Part shown: piece after piece, positions 8,618-17,288 of the stretch
How positions within the stretch are numbered: the first letter of the stretch is position 1
How the letters are laid out: the number at the start of each line of letters is the position of its first letter
Assembly: GCF_900108565.1 (NCBI RefSeq)
Contig: NZ_LT629971.1
Span: 3,224,001 to 3,288,000, forward strand
Direction: 5' to 3'
DNA length: 64,000 bases
Source: Mycolicibacterium rutilum
Lineage (GTDB): Bacteria; Actinomycetota; Actinomycetes; Mycobacteriales; Mycobacteriaceae
Translations under genes and position numbers: made by a program
The notes under the pieces: generated by a model
What the model was told of the DNA's origin: nothing
The model's input: only the letters and a program-made list of their open reading frames with translations
Database searches by the model: none

Positions 8618-9858
8618 CCACCTTCGCGCCGCAGTCCACTTCCTTCGACATCCCCGAGCTTCCGGACCGCGCCCGGATGTACCGCGAATGCGGTGCCCGG
8701 CTTCGCGACTCGATGCGCGACAAGGGCGTCGACGCGCTGGTGCTGATCGGCAACGGCAATGTCGTGTACGCGACCGGCGTCAGCTGGCCGCTGCTCGACG
8801 CGGGCCTCTCGCATGTCGAGCGTCCGGTCGCCATCGTGCTGGCCGACGATCCGCACCCGCATTTGTTCATGCCGCTGCGGGAGGGCTCGGCCTCGCAGAG
8901 CGAGGTGCCCGACGACCACGTGCACGGGCCGCTGTACCTCGAATTCGACGAGGGTGTCGAGGTTTTGGCGACGGTGCTGGCCGATCTGGTGCCGACGGGC
9001 GGCAAGGTGGCCGTCGACGAATTGACCGGTGCGATGCGCCGGGCGTCGGCCAAGCTGTTCCCCGCGGGCCCGCCGTCGGACGCCGCACAGGTGGTGGGGC
9101 CGGCCAAGTTGGTCAAGACACCCGACCAGGTGTCGTGTGTGCGCAATGCCTGCCGCATCACCGAAGAGGCGATGGTCGACGTGCAGAAGGCGCTGGCACC
9201 CGGGGTGCGCCAGGTCGACCTGTCGGCGGCGTTCGTGCGGCGCGCGTTCGAACTCGGCGCGACCGCCAACATGCTCGAGGCGATCTGGCAGGTGATGCCC
9301 ACGACCAAGACCAGCGGGTCGGTCTGGACCACCACCGGTGATCTCGCGTTGCCGCTGCTGACCACCGAGCGCGAACTCGAACGCGGGGACGTGCTGTGGA
9401 CCGACGTCAGCATCACCTACACCGGCTACTGCTCCGACTTCGGCCGCACCTGGCTGGTCGGCGACGAACCGACCGATCGTCAGCAGGCGCAGTTCGACAA
9501 ATGGCGTGAAATCCTTGCGGCAGTGCTGGCGGTCACCAAGGCCGGCGCGACGTCCGGGGACCTCGCCCGCGCGGCCATCGCCGCGAACGGCGGGACCAAA
9601 CCGTGGCTGCCGCACTTCTACCTCGGCCACGGCATCGGCACCAACGCCGCCGAGATGCCGATGATCGGAACCGATCTCGGCGAGGAGTTCGACGACAACT
9701 TCGTGTTCCCCGCCGGCATGCTGTTGGTGCTCGAACCCGTCGTGTGGGAGGACGGCACCGGCGGCTATCGCAGCGAGGAGATCGTGGTCATCACCGAGGA
9801 CGGATACCGGTCGATCACCGACTACCCGTACGCGCCCTACGGACAGGATCGGATCTGA
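8614..9858 (+). CDS. M24 family metallopeptidase-fold protein (Xaa-Pro dipeptidase-like)
   Basis: A 414-aa pita-bread-fold protein. The N-terminal creatinase-like domain (LVLIGNGNVVYATGVSW) is followed by a catalytic domain with all five expected metal ligands: the two Asp in WTDVSITYTGYCSDFGRTW, His in HGIGTNAAE, Glu in VLEPVVW and Glu in RSEEIVV. It could be a peptidase or a hydrolase acting on a small amide. GTG at 8614 overlaps the amidohydrolase stop. The next gene encodes a paralogue with degraded ligands, so the two may form a heteromer. Confidence 0.88.
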   Translation: MTTFAPQSTSFDIPELPDRARMYRECGARLRDSMRDKGVDALVLIGNGNVVYATGVSWPLLDAGLSHVERPVAIVLADDPHPHLFMPLREGSASQSEVPDDHVHGPLYLEFDEGVEVLATVLADLVPTGGKVAVDELTGAMRRASAKLFPAGPPSDAAQVVGPAKLVKTPDQVSCVRNACRITEEAMVDVQKALAPGVRQVDLSAAFVRRAFELGATANMLEAIWQVMPTTKTSGSVWTTTGDLALPLLTTERELERGDVLWTDVSITYTGYCSDFGRTWLVGDEPTDRQQAQFDKWREILAAVLAVTKAGATSGDLARAAIAANGGTKPWLPHFYLGHGIGTNAAEMPMIGTDLGEEFDDNFVFPAGMLLVLEPVVWEDGTGGYRSEEIVVITEDGYRSITDYPYAPYGQDRI

Positions 9859-11001
9859 ATGGCACTCGAAATCCTTCCTGACGCAGCCGATCTGCGTCGG
9901 GGACGCCGCGAGCGGGCACTGGCCGAGATGGCCGACCGCGACATCGACATCCTGGTGCTCGGCCGGCAGGCCAACGTGCGGTACGTCACCGGCGCGCCGC
10001 AACTCTGGGTCGCGGGCACCCGGCCGTTCGGCCCCATCTGCGAGGTGGTCCGGTCCACCGGCGAGATCCACCTCAACAGCACCTGGGACGAGGGCATCCC
10101 CGACGAGATCCCCCACGACCACCTGTACGGGCTGGCGTGGAACCCGATGACCCTCGTCGAGGTGCTCAAGGCGCTGCCGGGCGCGGCCACGGTCAAACGT
10201 GTCGGAACAGATTCGCTCACACCGACATTCGCGCAGCTGCTGCCGATGGCCTTCCCGAACGCCGAGATCGTCGACGCCGAACCCGCGCTGCGGGCGGCGC
10301 GGCGGATCAAGACGCCCGAGGAGATCGCGGTGCTGCGCGGCGCGCTGGCGGTGGCCGAATCGGCGCTCGACGCCGCACGCGCCGAACTGGCCGCCGGCAC
10401 CACCGAGCGGTCCCTGCTCGGCGCGCTGATGGAGGCGATGGCCGCCGGCGGTGTCACCACGCCCGCCACCCAGGACGGCGCCTGGGTGACCAGCAAGGAG
10501 CATCCGTGGCGGCGGGCCCGGACCGACGGTCGCATCGAGGACGGTGACCTGGTGGCGTTCTCCGCGGGTGCGCTGGCCGACGGCTACGTCGGCGAGGTCG
10601 GCCGCACCTGGCCGGTCGGTGAGGTCTCCGGCTCGGCGATACCCGATCTCTACGACCGCTGGAACAGGCTGTGGGACAAGCTGATCGCGGCATGCCGGCC
10701 CGGAAACCGCGCGAGCGACCTGCTGGCGGCCTACGAGTCGGCCGGTGAGCCGCTGCCCGCGATGCCCGTCGCGCACGGTCTGGGTCTGGGGTACGACTCG
10801 CCCGTCGTCACCCCGGCACTGCGCGCCACGGTGGCCGACGAGGTGCTCGAACCCGGCATGGTGCTCGCAGTCAGCGGCTACGTCTGGCAGCAGGGCGTCG
10901 GCGCCGTCTTCAGCCGGGAGGCGGTGCACATCACCGCCGAGGGCCCGGACGTGCTGACGTCGAGCCCGTTCTGGAGTGGTGCGGGCGTCGGAATCGGTTG
11001 A
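9859..11001 (+). CDS. M24-fold protein with lost metal ligands (creatinase-like or pseudo-enzyme)
   Basis: A 380-aa paralogue of the preceding gene. Aligning the two, the first Asp becomes Ala (FSAGALADGYVGEVGRTW), the second becomes Glu, the His in HGLGLG is kept, the first Glu is replaced (VLAVSGYV instead of VLEPVVW) and the last Glu is kept (FSREAVHI). At least two and probably three of five ligands are therefore altered. Metal-free creatinase shows that this fold can work without metals, so it may be a metal-independent hydrolase or a non-catalytic partner. It starts directly at the preceding stop. Confidence 0.82.
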   Translation: MALEILPDAADLRRGRRERALAEMADRDIDILVLGRQANVRYVTGAPQLWVAGTRPFGPICEVVRSTGEIHLNSTWDEGIPDEIPHDHLYGLAWNPMTLVEVLKALPGAATVKRVGTDSLTPTFAQLLPMAFPNAEIVDAEPALRAARRIKTPEEIAVLRGALAVAESALDAARAELAAGTTERSLLGALMEAMAAGGVTTPATQDGAWVTSKEHPWRRARTDGRIEDGDLVAFSAGALADGYVGEVGRTWPVGEVSGSAIPDLYDRWNRLWDKLIAACRPGNRASDLLAAYESAGEPLPAMPVAHGLGLGYDSPVVTPALRATVADEVLEPGMVLAVSGYVWQQGVGAVFSREAVHITAEGPDVLTSSPFWSGAGVGIG

Positions 11002-11005
11002 GGCC

Positions 11006-11956
11006 ATGTCGGACTCCGGGAGTCGGCCCGCCCCAGAGGAGATCGTCCTCTACGAGAAGGACCCGGCGACCAAGATCGCGACGATCACGTTCAACCGCCC
11101 CGAGTACCTGAACGCGCCGACATCCGCTGCGCGGCTACGCTATGCCGACCTGTTGCGCGGGGCGACCGTCGACGACGACGTCAAGGTCGTCGTGATCCGC
11201 GGCGTCGGGGAGAACCTGGGCAGCGGGGCCGATCTGCCGGACTTCATGGCCGGCGACGACGCCGCCCGGCTCGCCGAACTGCGGGTCGACGATCCCGAGG
11301 TGGCCTATCCGCCGAAGGGGTCGTTCCGGCACGGCGCCACGATGGGGCAGTGGTACGCCAACGCCGCCGCGGGTAACCGGGCGCTGCAGGAACTCAAGAA
11401 GATCAGCATCGTGGAAGCCAAGGGCTACTGCTACGGCTGGCACTTCTACCAGTGTGCCGACGCCGATCTGGTGATCTCCAGCGACGACGCGCTGTTCGGG
11501 CATCCGTCGTTCCGGTACTTCGGCTGGGGGCCGCGGATGTGGACCTGGGTGATGACCATGGGGCTGCGGCCCTTCCAGGAGATGGTGTTCACCGGACGGC
11601 CGTTCACCGCGGCGGAGATGAAGGACTGCAACTTCCTCAACAAGGTGGTGCCGCGCGACCAACTCGAGGCGGAGGTCGCCAAGTACGCCCACGCCTGCGC
11701 GCGGAACCGCCCGGTGGACAGCGTCTTTCAGCAGAAGATGTTCTTCGAGGTGGTCAAGCAGTTCCAGGGCGAGTACCTGGGCAGCTTGCTGTCGGCGATG
11801 TTCGAGTCGATGGGCGGGGCGGCGCGCCCCGATGGCGGCGACTTCATGCTCGGTGATGCCATCGACGCCGGCCTCGCCGACGCGGTCAACGACAACGACG
11901 ACAAGTTCCCGCCCGAGTTCCGGTTGAGCAAGGCCAACCGCAGAAAGAAGGAATAG
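11006..11956 (+). CDS. Enoyl-CoA hydratase/isomerase (crotonase) family protein
   Basis: A 316-aa crotonase-fold protein, longer than the usual ~260 aa. The first oxyanion-hole segment is GSGADLPDF; the second reads KGYCYGWHF, where G-W-H replaces the usual Gly-rich loop. The position of the second catalytic Glu (FGHPSFRYFGWG) also lacks Glu. It is therefore probably not a classical hydratase, though CoA-thioester binding is still likely. Start ATG 11006 lies four bases after the M24 stop. It overlaps the CoA-transferase start by one base. Confidence 0.82.
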   Translation: MSDSGSRPAPEEIVLYEKDPATKIATITFNRPEYLNAPTSAARLRYADLLRGATVDDDVKVVVIRGVGENLGSGADLPDFMAGDDAARLAELRVDDPEVAYPPKGSFRHGATMGQWYANAAAGNRALQELKKISIVEAKGYCYGWHFYQCADADLVISSDDALFGHPSFRYFGWGPRMWTWVMTMGLRPFQEMVFTGRPFTAAEMKDCNFLNKVVPRDQLEAEVAKYAHACARNRPVDSVFQQKMFFEVVKQFQGEYLGSLLSAMFESMGGAARPDGGDFMLGDAIDAGLADAVNDNDDKFPPEFRLSKANRRKKE

Positions 11957-14373
11957 TGCCGGCGCTGGACGACTACACCATCGTTGACCTGTCGAGCGGT
12001 ATCGCGGGCGCCTACTGCACCAAACTGCTCGCCGACGGCGGCGCCACGGTGATCAAAGTCGAATCGCCGCAGGGTGATCCGCTGCGGTCATGGTCGGCGT
12101 CCGGCGCACCGGTCGAACCGGACGGCGACGGCGCACTGTTCAGCTTCCTGGCCTGCTCGAAGCACAGCGTGGTCGTCGACTCCGGCTCGACCGACGATCT
12201 GGACATGCTGCGCGGCCTGCTGGCGGCGGCCGATGCGGCGGTGTGGTCGCACGGATCCGCGGTCGCGGAGCTCGACGAGTTCGGTCCGGCCGCGATCGCG
12301 GACGCCTACGACCATCTGACCGTCACCTCGATCACGCCGTTCGGTCTGGACGGGCCGTGGGCCGACAAACCGGCCACCGAGTTCACCACGCAGGCGTGGT
12401 CGGGCGGGGTGATCGGGCTCGGCCGCGGCGCGCAGGATCGGGCGCCGCTGTTCGTCGCCGGGCAGATCGGGGAGTACCTGGCGGGCGCGTACGCCGCCGT
12501 CGCCACGCTGGCGCTGCCCGCCGGGCTCGTCGACCTGTCCATGCTCGAGACCCAGATCCTTTGCCTGACCTACTATTCCGTTCCGTTCTTCGACGCGCTG
12601 GGCCGGCCGTTCCGGGACCGCCGGCGGTTGACGATCCCGGGTGTCGCGTCGGCGGCCGACGGGCTGGTGGCGCTGGGCTGCGGTACCGCCCAGCAGTGGT
12701 TCGACTTGTGCGCGATGGTCGGCCACGACGAGTGGATCGACGAAGCGTCCGATCTGTCGATCACCGAACAGGCCAACATCCACGCTGAACAGATCTACGA
12801 ATGGGTGCGGGAGAACCGCGTCGAGGACATCCTCGACCTGTCGTCGGCGTTCCGCATTCCCAATGCGCCGGTCGGCAACGGCGCGACCGTGACGTCCTTC
12901 GAGCAGTTCGTCGAGCGCGGCACGTTCGTCAGCAATCCGCGCGACGGGTTCACCCAGCCCGGGCCGCCGTATCGCACGTCGCCGCCGCTGCTGCGCTCGG
13001 CGGACCCGACACCACGCCTCGGCGAGCACACCGAGACCTACCGGTCGCGACATAGCATTCCCGGTCGTCGATCGGGCGATGCAACAGCCAGGAATGCTAT
13101 TTCGGGGGGTCTGCCGGTCGACGGGATCCGCGTCCTGGACATGACGAGCTTCTGGGCGGGGCCGTCGTGCACACATGTGCTGGCGATGCTCGGCGCCGAG
13201 GTGATCCACGTGGAGTCCACGGCGCGACCCGACGGCACCCGGTTGATCGCCGGCGTGCCGATCACCGAGGAGCAGTGGTGGGAGCGGTCGCCGATCTTCA
13301 CGGGCCTCAACACGGGTAAGAAGAGCGTCACGCTGGACATCCGGTCCGAGCGCGGCGTCGAACTGCTGCGCGAGCTGATCACGACCTGCGACGTGATCGT
13401 CGAGAACTACACGCCGCGGCTGCTCGAGCAGATCGGGCTGGACTTCGAGGGCGTGCAGCGGCTGCGCCCCGACGCGATCATCCTCCGGATGCCCGGGTTC
13501 GGCCTGGACGGGCCGTGGCGGGACAAGCCGGCGTTCGCCTACGTCATCGAGGACTGCTCCGGAATCACCTGGCTCACCGGACATCCCGACCAGAACCCGG
13601 TCGAGCCATACTCGGTCGGTGACCCCAACGCGGGGGTGCACGGGCTGACCGCGCTGCTGCTGGCCCTCGAACACCGGCGCAAGACGGGGGAGGGGGTGCG
13701 GATCGAGGCCGCGATGGTCGACGCCGCGCTCAACGTCGCCGCCGAGCAGGTCGTCGAATACTCGGCGCACGGCACGCTGCTGCAGCGCCAGGGCAACCGC
13801 GGGCCCGCCGCGGCACCCCAGAACCTCTACCGCACCGGTGAACTCGACGAGTTCGGTCGGCCGGACGACTGGGTGGCGATCGCCGTCGCCACCGACGAGC
13901 AGTGGGCCGGGCTGGTCGCCGCGCTGGGTGACCCGACGTGGGTGACGCCGGAGCTGGCGAGCGCCGACGGTCGTCGTCGCCACCACGATCTGATCGACGC
14001 CCGGCTCGGCGAATGGTGTGCCACCCGCACCGGCGACCAGATCGTCGAAACCCTCTGGGCGGCAGGGGTGCCGGTCGCCAAGGTCATGCAACCGCACCGC
14101 GTCGGGGACCTCCCGCAGCTGGCCCACCGCGGGTTCTACGAGCGCGTGAACCACCCCGTCAACCCCGCCGCGCGGCACAGCACGGTGCCGATGCGCATGT
14201 CGTCGGTGAGCGCGCCGCTGCACCGCGCGCCCGCACCGCTGCTCGGCGAGCACAACCGCGAGGTGCTGTCGGGCCTCGGGCTGAGCGACGACGAGATCGA
14301 CGAGCTGGAGAGCCAGGGCATCATCGGGTCGGCACCGGCGGGTCTGACCATCCGCACCACCAAGACTGGTTGA
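11956..14373 (+). CDS. CaiB/BaiF-type (family III) CoA-transferase, two fused domains
   Basis: An 805-aa protein with two family III CoA-transferase units. Domain 1 spans about residues 1-360 (LLADGGATVIKVESPQGDPL) and domain 2 about 385-800 (MLGAEVIHVESTARPDG). The segment that carries the catalytic Asp reads GDPNAGVHG in domain 2, but the equivalent of domain 1 reads GQIGEYLAG, with no Asp. Only the second unit is likely to form the glutamyl/aspartyl-CoA chemistry. Such fusions can replace the interlocked dimer of single-domain enzymes. Probably activates the pathway acid by CoA exchange. GTG start at 11956. Confidence 0.88.
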   Translation: MPALDDYTIVDLSSGIAGAYCTKLLADGGATVIKVESPQGDPLRSWSASGAPVEPDGDGALFSFLACSKHSVVVDSGSTDDLDMLRGLLAAADAAVWSHGSAVAELDEFGPAAIADAYDHLTVTSITPFGLDGPWADKPATEFTTQAWSGGVIGLGRGAQDRAPLFVAGQIGEYLAGAYAAVATLALPAGLVDLSMLETQILCLTYYSVPFFDALGRPFRDRRRLTIPGVASAADGLVALGCGTAQQWFDLCAMVGHDEWIDEASDLSITEQANIHAEQIYEWVRENRVEDILDLSSAFRIPNAPVGNGATVTSFEQFVERGTFVSNPRDGFTQPGPPYRTSPPLLRSADPTPRLGEHTETYRSRHSIPGRRSGDATARNAISGGLPVDGIRVLDMTSFWAGPSCTHVLAMLGAEVIHVESTARPDGTRLIAGVPITEEQWWERSPIFTGLNTGKKSVTLDIRSERGVELLRELITTCDVIVENYTPRLLEQIGLDFEGVQRLRPDAIILRMPGFGLDGPWRDKPAFAYVIEDCSGITWLTGHPDQNPVEPYSVGDPNAGVHGLTALLLALEHRRKTGEGVRIEAAMVDAALNVAAEQVVEYSAHGTLLQRQGNRGPAAAPQNLYRTGELDEFGRPDDWVAIAVATDEQWAGLVAALGDPTWVTPELASADGRRRHHDLIDARLGEWCATRTGDQIVETLWAAGVPVAKVMQPHRVGDLPQLAHRGFYERVNHPVNPAARHSTVPMRMSSVSAPLHRAPAPLLGEHNREVLSGLGLSDDEIDELESQGIIGSAPAGLTIRTTKTG

Positions 14374-14381
14374 CTCAGCCC

Positions 14382-15188
14382 ATGGCCATCGACCCGTCCG
14401 ACATCCTGCTCACCGACCGCGTCGCGGTGGTCACCGGCGGCGGACGCGGCATCGGCCGCGGGATCGCGCAGGGCCTGGCGGCGTTCGGCGCCTCGGTGGC
14501 CATCTGGGAACGCGATCCCGACGCATGCGCGGCCGCCGGCGACAGTTGCGGGGCGCTGGGCATCGTCGCCGATGTGCGCGACGGCGAGCAAGTCGACGCG
14601 GCGCTGCAGCGCACCGTCGACGAACTCGGCGAGGTCACGATCCTGGTCAACAACGCGGGCGGGACGTTCTACTCGCCGCTGCTCGACACCTCCGAAAACG
14701 GTTGGGACGCACTGTACAAGGCGAATCTCCGGCACGTGCTGTCGTGCACGCAACGGGTGGCTCGGCGACTCGTGCACGCGCGGCTGCCCGGCAGCGTCAT
14801 CAACGTCACCTCGATCGAAGGCGTGCGGGCCGCCCCCGGATACGCTGCGTACGCGGCCGCGAAAGCCGGCGTCATCAATTACACGCAGACCGCGTCGTTC
14901 GAACTGTCGCCGCACGGCATCCGCGTGAACGCACTGGCCCCGGACCTCACCCTGACCGACGGGCTGGTGGAGATGTCCGGCGGCGCGCTGTCGCCCGACA
15001 CCGCGCCCGGCATCCCGATGGGACGCCCCGGACACGTCGACGAAATCGCCGGTGCTGCGGTCTTTCTCGCGTCCGACATGGCCCGCTACCTCACCGGGCA
15101 GACGATTCACATCGACGGCGGCACGCACGCGGCGGGCGGCTGGTATCACCACCCGCAGACCGGGCGGCCGACGCTTGGCCCCTCCTGA
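14382..15188 (+). CDS. SDR family oxidoreductase
   Basis: A 268-aa classical SDR: VTGGGRGIGRG at the cofactor loop, NNAGG, NVTSIEG (Ser), YAAAK (Tyr/Lys) and GQTIHIDGGTHAAGG. The C-terminal tail after the dinucleotide-binding domain is rich in His, Gly and Pro. It is the last gene of the plus-strand run and is followed within three bases by a strong hairpin. It likely catalyses an alcohol/ketone step of the same pathway. Confidence 0.88.
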   Translation: MAIDPSDILLTDRVAVVTGGGRGIGRGIAQGLAAFGASVAIWERDPDACAAAGDSCGALGIVADVRDGEQVDAALQRTVDELGEVTILVNNAGGTFYSPLLDTSENGWDALYKANLRHVLSCTQRVARRLVHARLPGSVINVTSIEGVRAAPGYAAYAAAKAGVINYTQTASFELSPHGIRVNALAPDLTLTDGLVEMSGGALSPDTAPGIPMGRPGHVDEIAGAAVFLASDMARYLTGQTIHIDGGTHAAGGWYHHPQTGRPTLGPS

Positions 15189-15190
15189 TC

Positions 15191-15255
15191 CCGCCGAGAG
15201 TACGGTTATTGACGACTCTTCTCGCGTTTTGCGTCAGAAACCGTACTCTCGGCGG
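15191..15255. terminator. Bidirectional hairpin between convergent genes
   Basis: A perfect 17-bp inverted repeat: arm CCGCCGAGAGTACGGTT at 15191-15207 and its exact complement at 15239-15255. The 31-base loop contains a further short complementary pair (TGACG/CGTCA). It lies precisely between the plus-strand SDR stop and the minus-strand SDR stop, so it likely terminates both transcripts. There is no clear T-run, as is common in mycobacteria. Confidence 0.75.
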
Positions 15256-15268
15256 AGAAGAAGAGGAA

Positions 15269-16105
15269 TCAGTGGGTCCAGCCCTCGGCGGCCTGCTCCT
15301 CGAAGGCGTGGTCGATGCGCTCGAACCGGCGGCGGATCGAACCGCGCGACACGCTGTGCGGAATGACATAGAGGCGGTTGGCGAGGATGCCGTCGGCCAT
15401 CAGCCGCGCGACCTCCTCGGCGGTGACCTCGGGATCGGTCGACGCGGACGGCAGCTCACCGACCGGGGTGGCCGGGCCGTACTCGTCGCTGCGGACGCGT
15501 TCGCTGTTGGCCATCAGGTCGGTCTCGACGATCATCGGGCACAGCACCGAGACCCCGATGCCGTTGGCCCGCACCTCACGCGACAACGTCTCGGCCAGCG
15601 CGACGACGCCGTACTTTGCGACGCAGTAGGGCCCGAGGCCGACATTGGGGATCAGCCCGGCGAACGACGCGGTGAACGCGATGTGGCTGGGCTCGTCCTG
15701 CGCGATCAGCCGGGGCAGGAACGCCTCGACGCCGTGGATCGGCCCCCACAGGTCGACGTCGATGACGAATCGCCAGTCCTCATGGGAGGTTTCGACGATC
15801 GGGCCCGCATAGGCGATGCCCGCGTTGTTGAACACCACGTGCACCGAACCGAACTCGCCGAACGCCTGGTCGGCCAGGGCGGTGACGTCGTCGAGCTTGC
15901 GGACGTCGCAGACGACGCCGTGGACGTCGGCGCCCTCGTCGCGCAGCTCCGCCACGGCCGCGTCGAGCGTGACCGAGTTGACGTCGGCGAGCATCAGCCG
16001 CGCGCCGCGGCGGGCGAACTCCCTGGCGGTGGCCAACCCGATGCCGCTCGCGCCGCCGGTGATGACCGCCGAGCGCCCTTCATATCCATCCACAGCGGGC
16101 AACAC
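15269..16105 (-). CDS. SDR family oxidoreductase
   Basis: A 278-aa SDR with VITGGASGIGLA, NNAGIAYAG, the catalytic Ser in FTASFAGL and YCVAK as catalytic Tyr/Lys. The C-terminal ~40 residues (SVSRGSIRRRFERIDHAFEEQ) are basic and amphipathic, unlike FabG-type enzymes, and resemble the actinobacterial SDRs that act on lipophilic substrates. The annotated start is a GTG at 16105; a GTG at 16093 (giving MDGYEGRS) fits usual SDR N-termini better and is a credible alternative. An epimerase gene lies 20 bases upstream on the same strand. Confidence 0.82.
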   Translation of the reverse strand: MLPAVDGYEGRSAVITGGASGIGLATAREFARRGARLMLADVNSVTLDAAVAELRDEGADVHGVVCDVRKLDDVTALADQAFGEFGSVHVVFNNAGIAYAGPIVETSHEDWRFVIDVDLWGPIHGVEAFLPRLIAQDEPSHIAFTASFAGLIPNVGLGPYCVAKYGVVALAETLSREVRANGIGVSVLCPMIVETDLMANSERVRSDEYGPATPVGELPSASTDPEVTAEEVARLMADGILANRLYVIPHSVSRGSIRRRFERIDHAFEEQAAEGWTH

Positions 16106-16124
16106 TATGCGGTCAGCGAGGTGC

Positions 16125-17189
16125 TTACGGCCGTTCCCAGGACGGATCGCCCAACTTGTCGCGAATCGCGCCCCACGGGTCGGCGTACTTCCCCGGCGCG
16201 TTCCAGTACACGCTGCGGCGCTTCATGAACTCGCGCACCAGCGGGGCCAGCAGCGCACCCGGTATCCGGGCGAACCAGAATTTCGACCGCAGCTCACCCA
16301 TCATGTCGTCCCACGAATGACGTTGGAACTGCAGCGCCTCCTGGGCCCGCGTGGTGTCCATCCAGTCGGTGACGAACCAGTCGGTGTCGCTGTCGGGGTC
16401 GCCGGGACGCCCCGGCGGGATGGCGCCGGGCATGCCGAGCGCCGCCACCAGTGCCGGCGCGAGGTCGCCGTAGCAATGCCGGTGCGACTCGTCGCCGGCG
16501 ATCAGCAGGATCTCACCCACGACGTCGGCCGTCGTCGCCGCCGCGCAGGCGAACGCGACATCTCGGACATCGACGGTCTGCACCCGGTTGTCGCTGGGCA
16601 GGGCGCTCTCGAACAACATGGCGTCGCCGCCCAGCGGCAGCGCGCCGAGATCGGTGCTGAGCACGCCGCCGAACCGCAGCACCACCCAGTCGAGGCTGGA
16701 GGATCGGACGATCTCCTCGGCTTCGGCCTTGGTGCCGCTGTAGATGTCGCACGGTCGCATCGGATCGTCGGCGCGCAGCGGCTCCGGGTTGCGGTGCGGA
16801 TTGCGCGGACCGAACACCGCGTTGCTCGAGGCGTGGACGAACCGCGGCGGGTTCGGCTGCGCCTCGGCGATCCGGACCAGGGTCGCCGTCGCGTCGACGT
16901 TGACCTTGCGGGCCAGTTTCGGGGCGCGGTAGATGGCGGGCGCGATGATCGCGGCGAGGTGGATGACGGCGGCCGGTGCGGTCTCGGACACCAGGCGTTC
17001 GACCTGACCCGCGTCGGTAAGGTCGGTCCAGCGGTACTCGACGCCGTCGGGCAGCTTGTCGGCCGCCTTGCGGTTGGCCGGGGTGTCGAGGTCGGCGACG
17101 ATCACGCGGCGCCCGTCTGCCGCGAGCTGGCGCGCGGTGGCCGAACCGACCAGACCGAAACCGCCGGTGACGAGCACCGTGCCGGACAT
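16125..17189 (-). CDS. NAD-dependent epimerase/dehydratase family protein
   Basis: A 354-aa extended SDR: VTGGFGLVG is the Rossmann loop, SSNAVFG holds the Ser/Thr position and YSGTK the catalytic Tyr/Lys. The C-terminal ~100 residues (WDDMMGELRSKFWFARIPG onward) form the substrate domain. Members include sugar epimerases and 3-beta-hydroxysteroid dehydrogenase/isomerases; the substrate here is unassigned. The ATG at 17189 is the first Met of the conserved N-terminus; the frame stays open for 580 codons upstream, but that part is only the antisense of the acyltransferase and ligase genes. Divergent from the acyltransferase at 17289. Confidence 0.85.
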   Translation of the reverse strand: MSGTVLVTGGFGLVGSATARQLAADGRRVIVADLDTPANRKAADKLPDGVEYRWTDLTDAGQVERLVSETAPAAVIHLAAIIAPAIYRAPKLARKVNVDATATLVRIAEAQPNPPRFVHASSNAVFGPRNPHRNPEPLRADDPMRPCDIYSGTKAEAEEIVRSSSLDWVVLRFGGVLSTDLGALPLGGDAMLFESALPSDNRVQTVDVRDVAFACAAATTADVVGEILLIAGDESHRHCYGDLAPALVAALGMPGAIPPGRPGDPDSDTDWFVTDWMDTTRAQEALQFQRHSWDDMMGELRSKFWFARIPGALLAPLVREFMKRRSVYWNAPGKYADPWGAIRDKLGDPSWERP

Positions 17190-17212
17190 AACTGCTCCTA
17201 CCTGCGGATATG

Positions 17213-17243
17213 GTATTCTCTTTTTCGGAGAGTACAGTATTCC
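17213..17243. promoter_or_regulatory. Cluster of GAGAATAC-like half-sites in divergent promoter
   Basis: Three half-sites sit in the 99-base divergent region: GTATTCTC (17213-17220), GAGAGTAC (17228-17235) and GTATTCC (17237-17243). They resemble the arms of the GAGAATA/TATTCTC palindrome at 25386-25404, but the spacing is different, so this is a weaker candidate for the same regulator. The AT-rich stretch also probably contains the promoters for the epimerase and the acyltransferase. Confidence 0.4.
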
Positions 17244-17288
17244 GATCAGTGTCGATAGTGGGGGACCTGAAGTGGGAACAGACACACT

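Noticed and set aside
8488..11007. An 839-codon open frame on the minus strand opposite the two M24 genes
   Set aside because: It is Arg/His/Gly/Asp-rich low-complexity translation, the usual antisense shadow of GC-rich coding DNA. The plus-strand proteins have clear motifs.
12088..14253. A 721-codon minus-strand open frame opposite the CoA-transferase
   Set aside because: Antisense shadow without recognisable domains; the plus strand encodes two CaiB domains.
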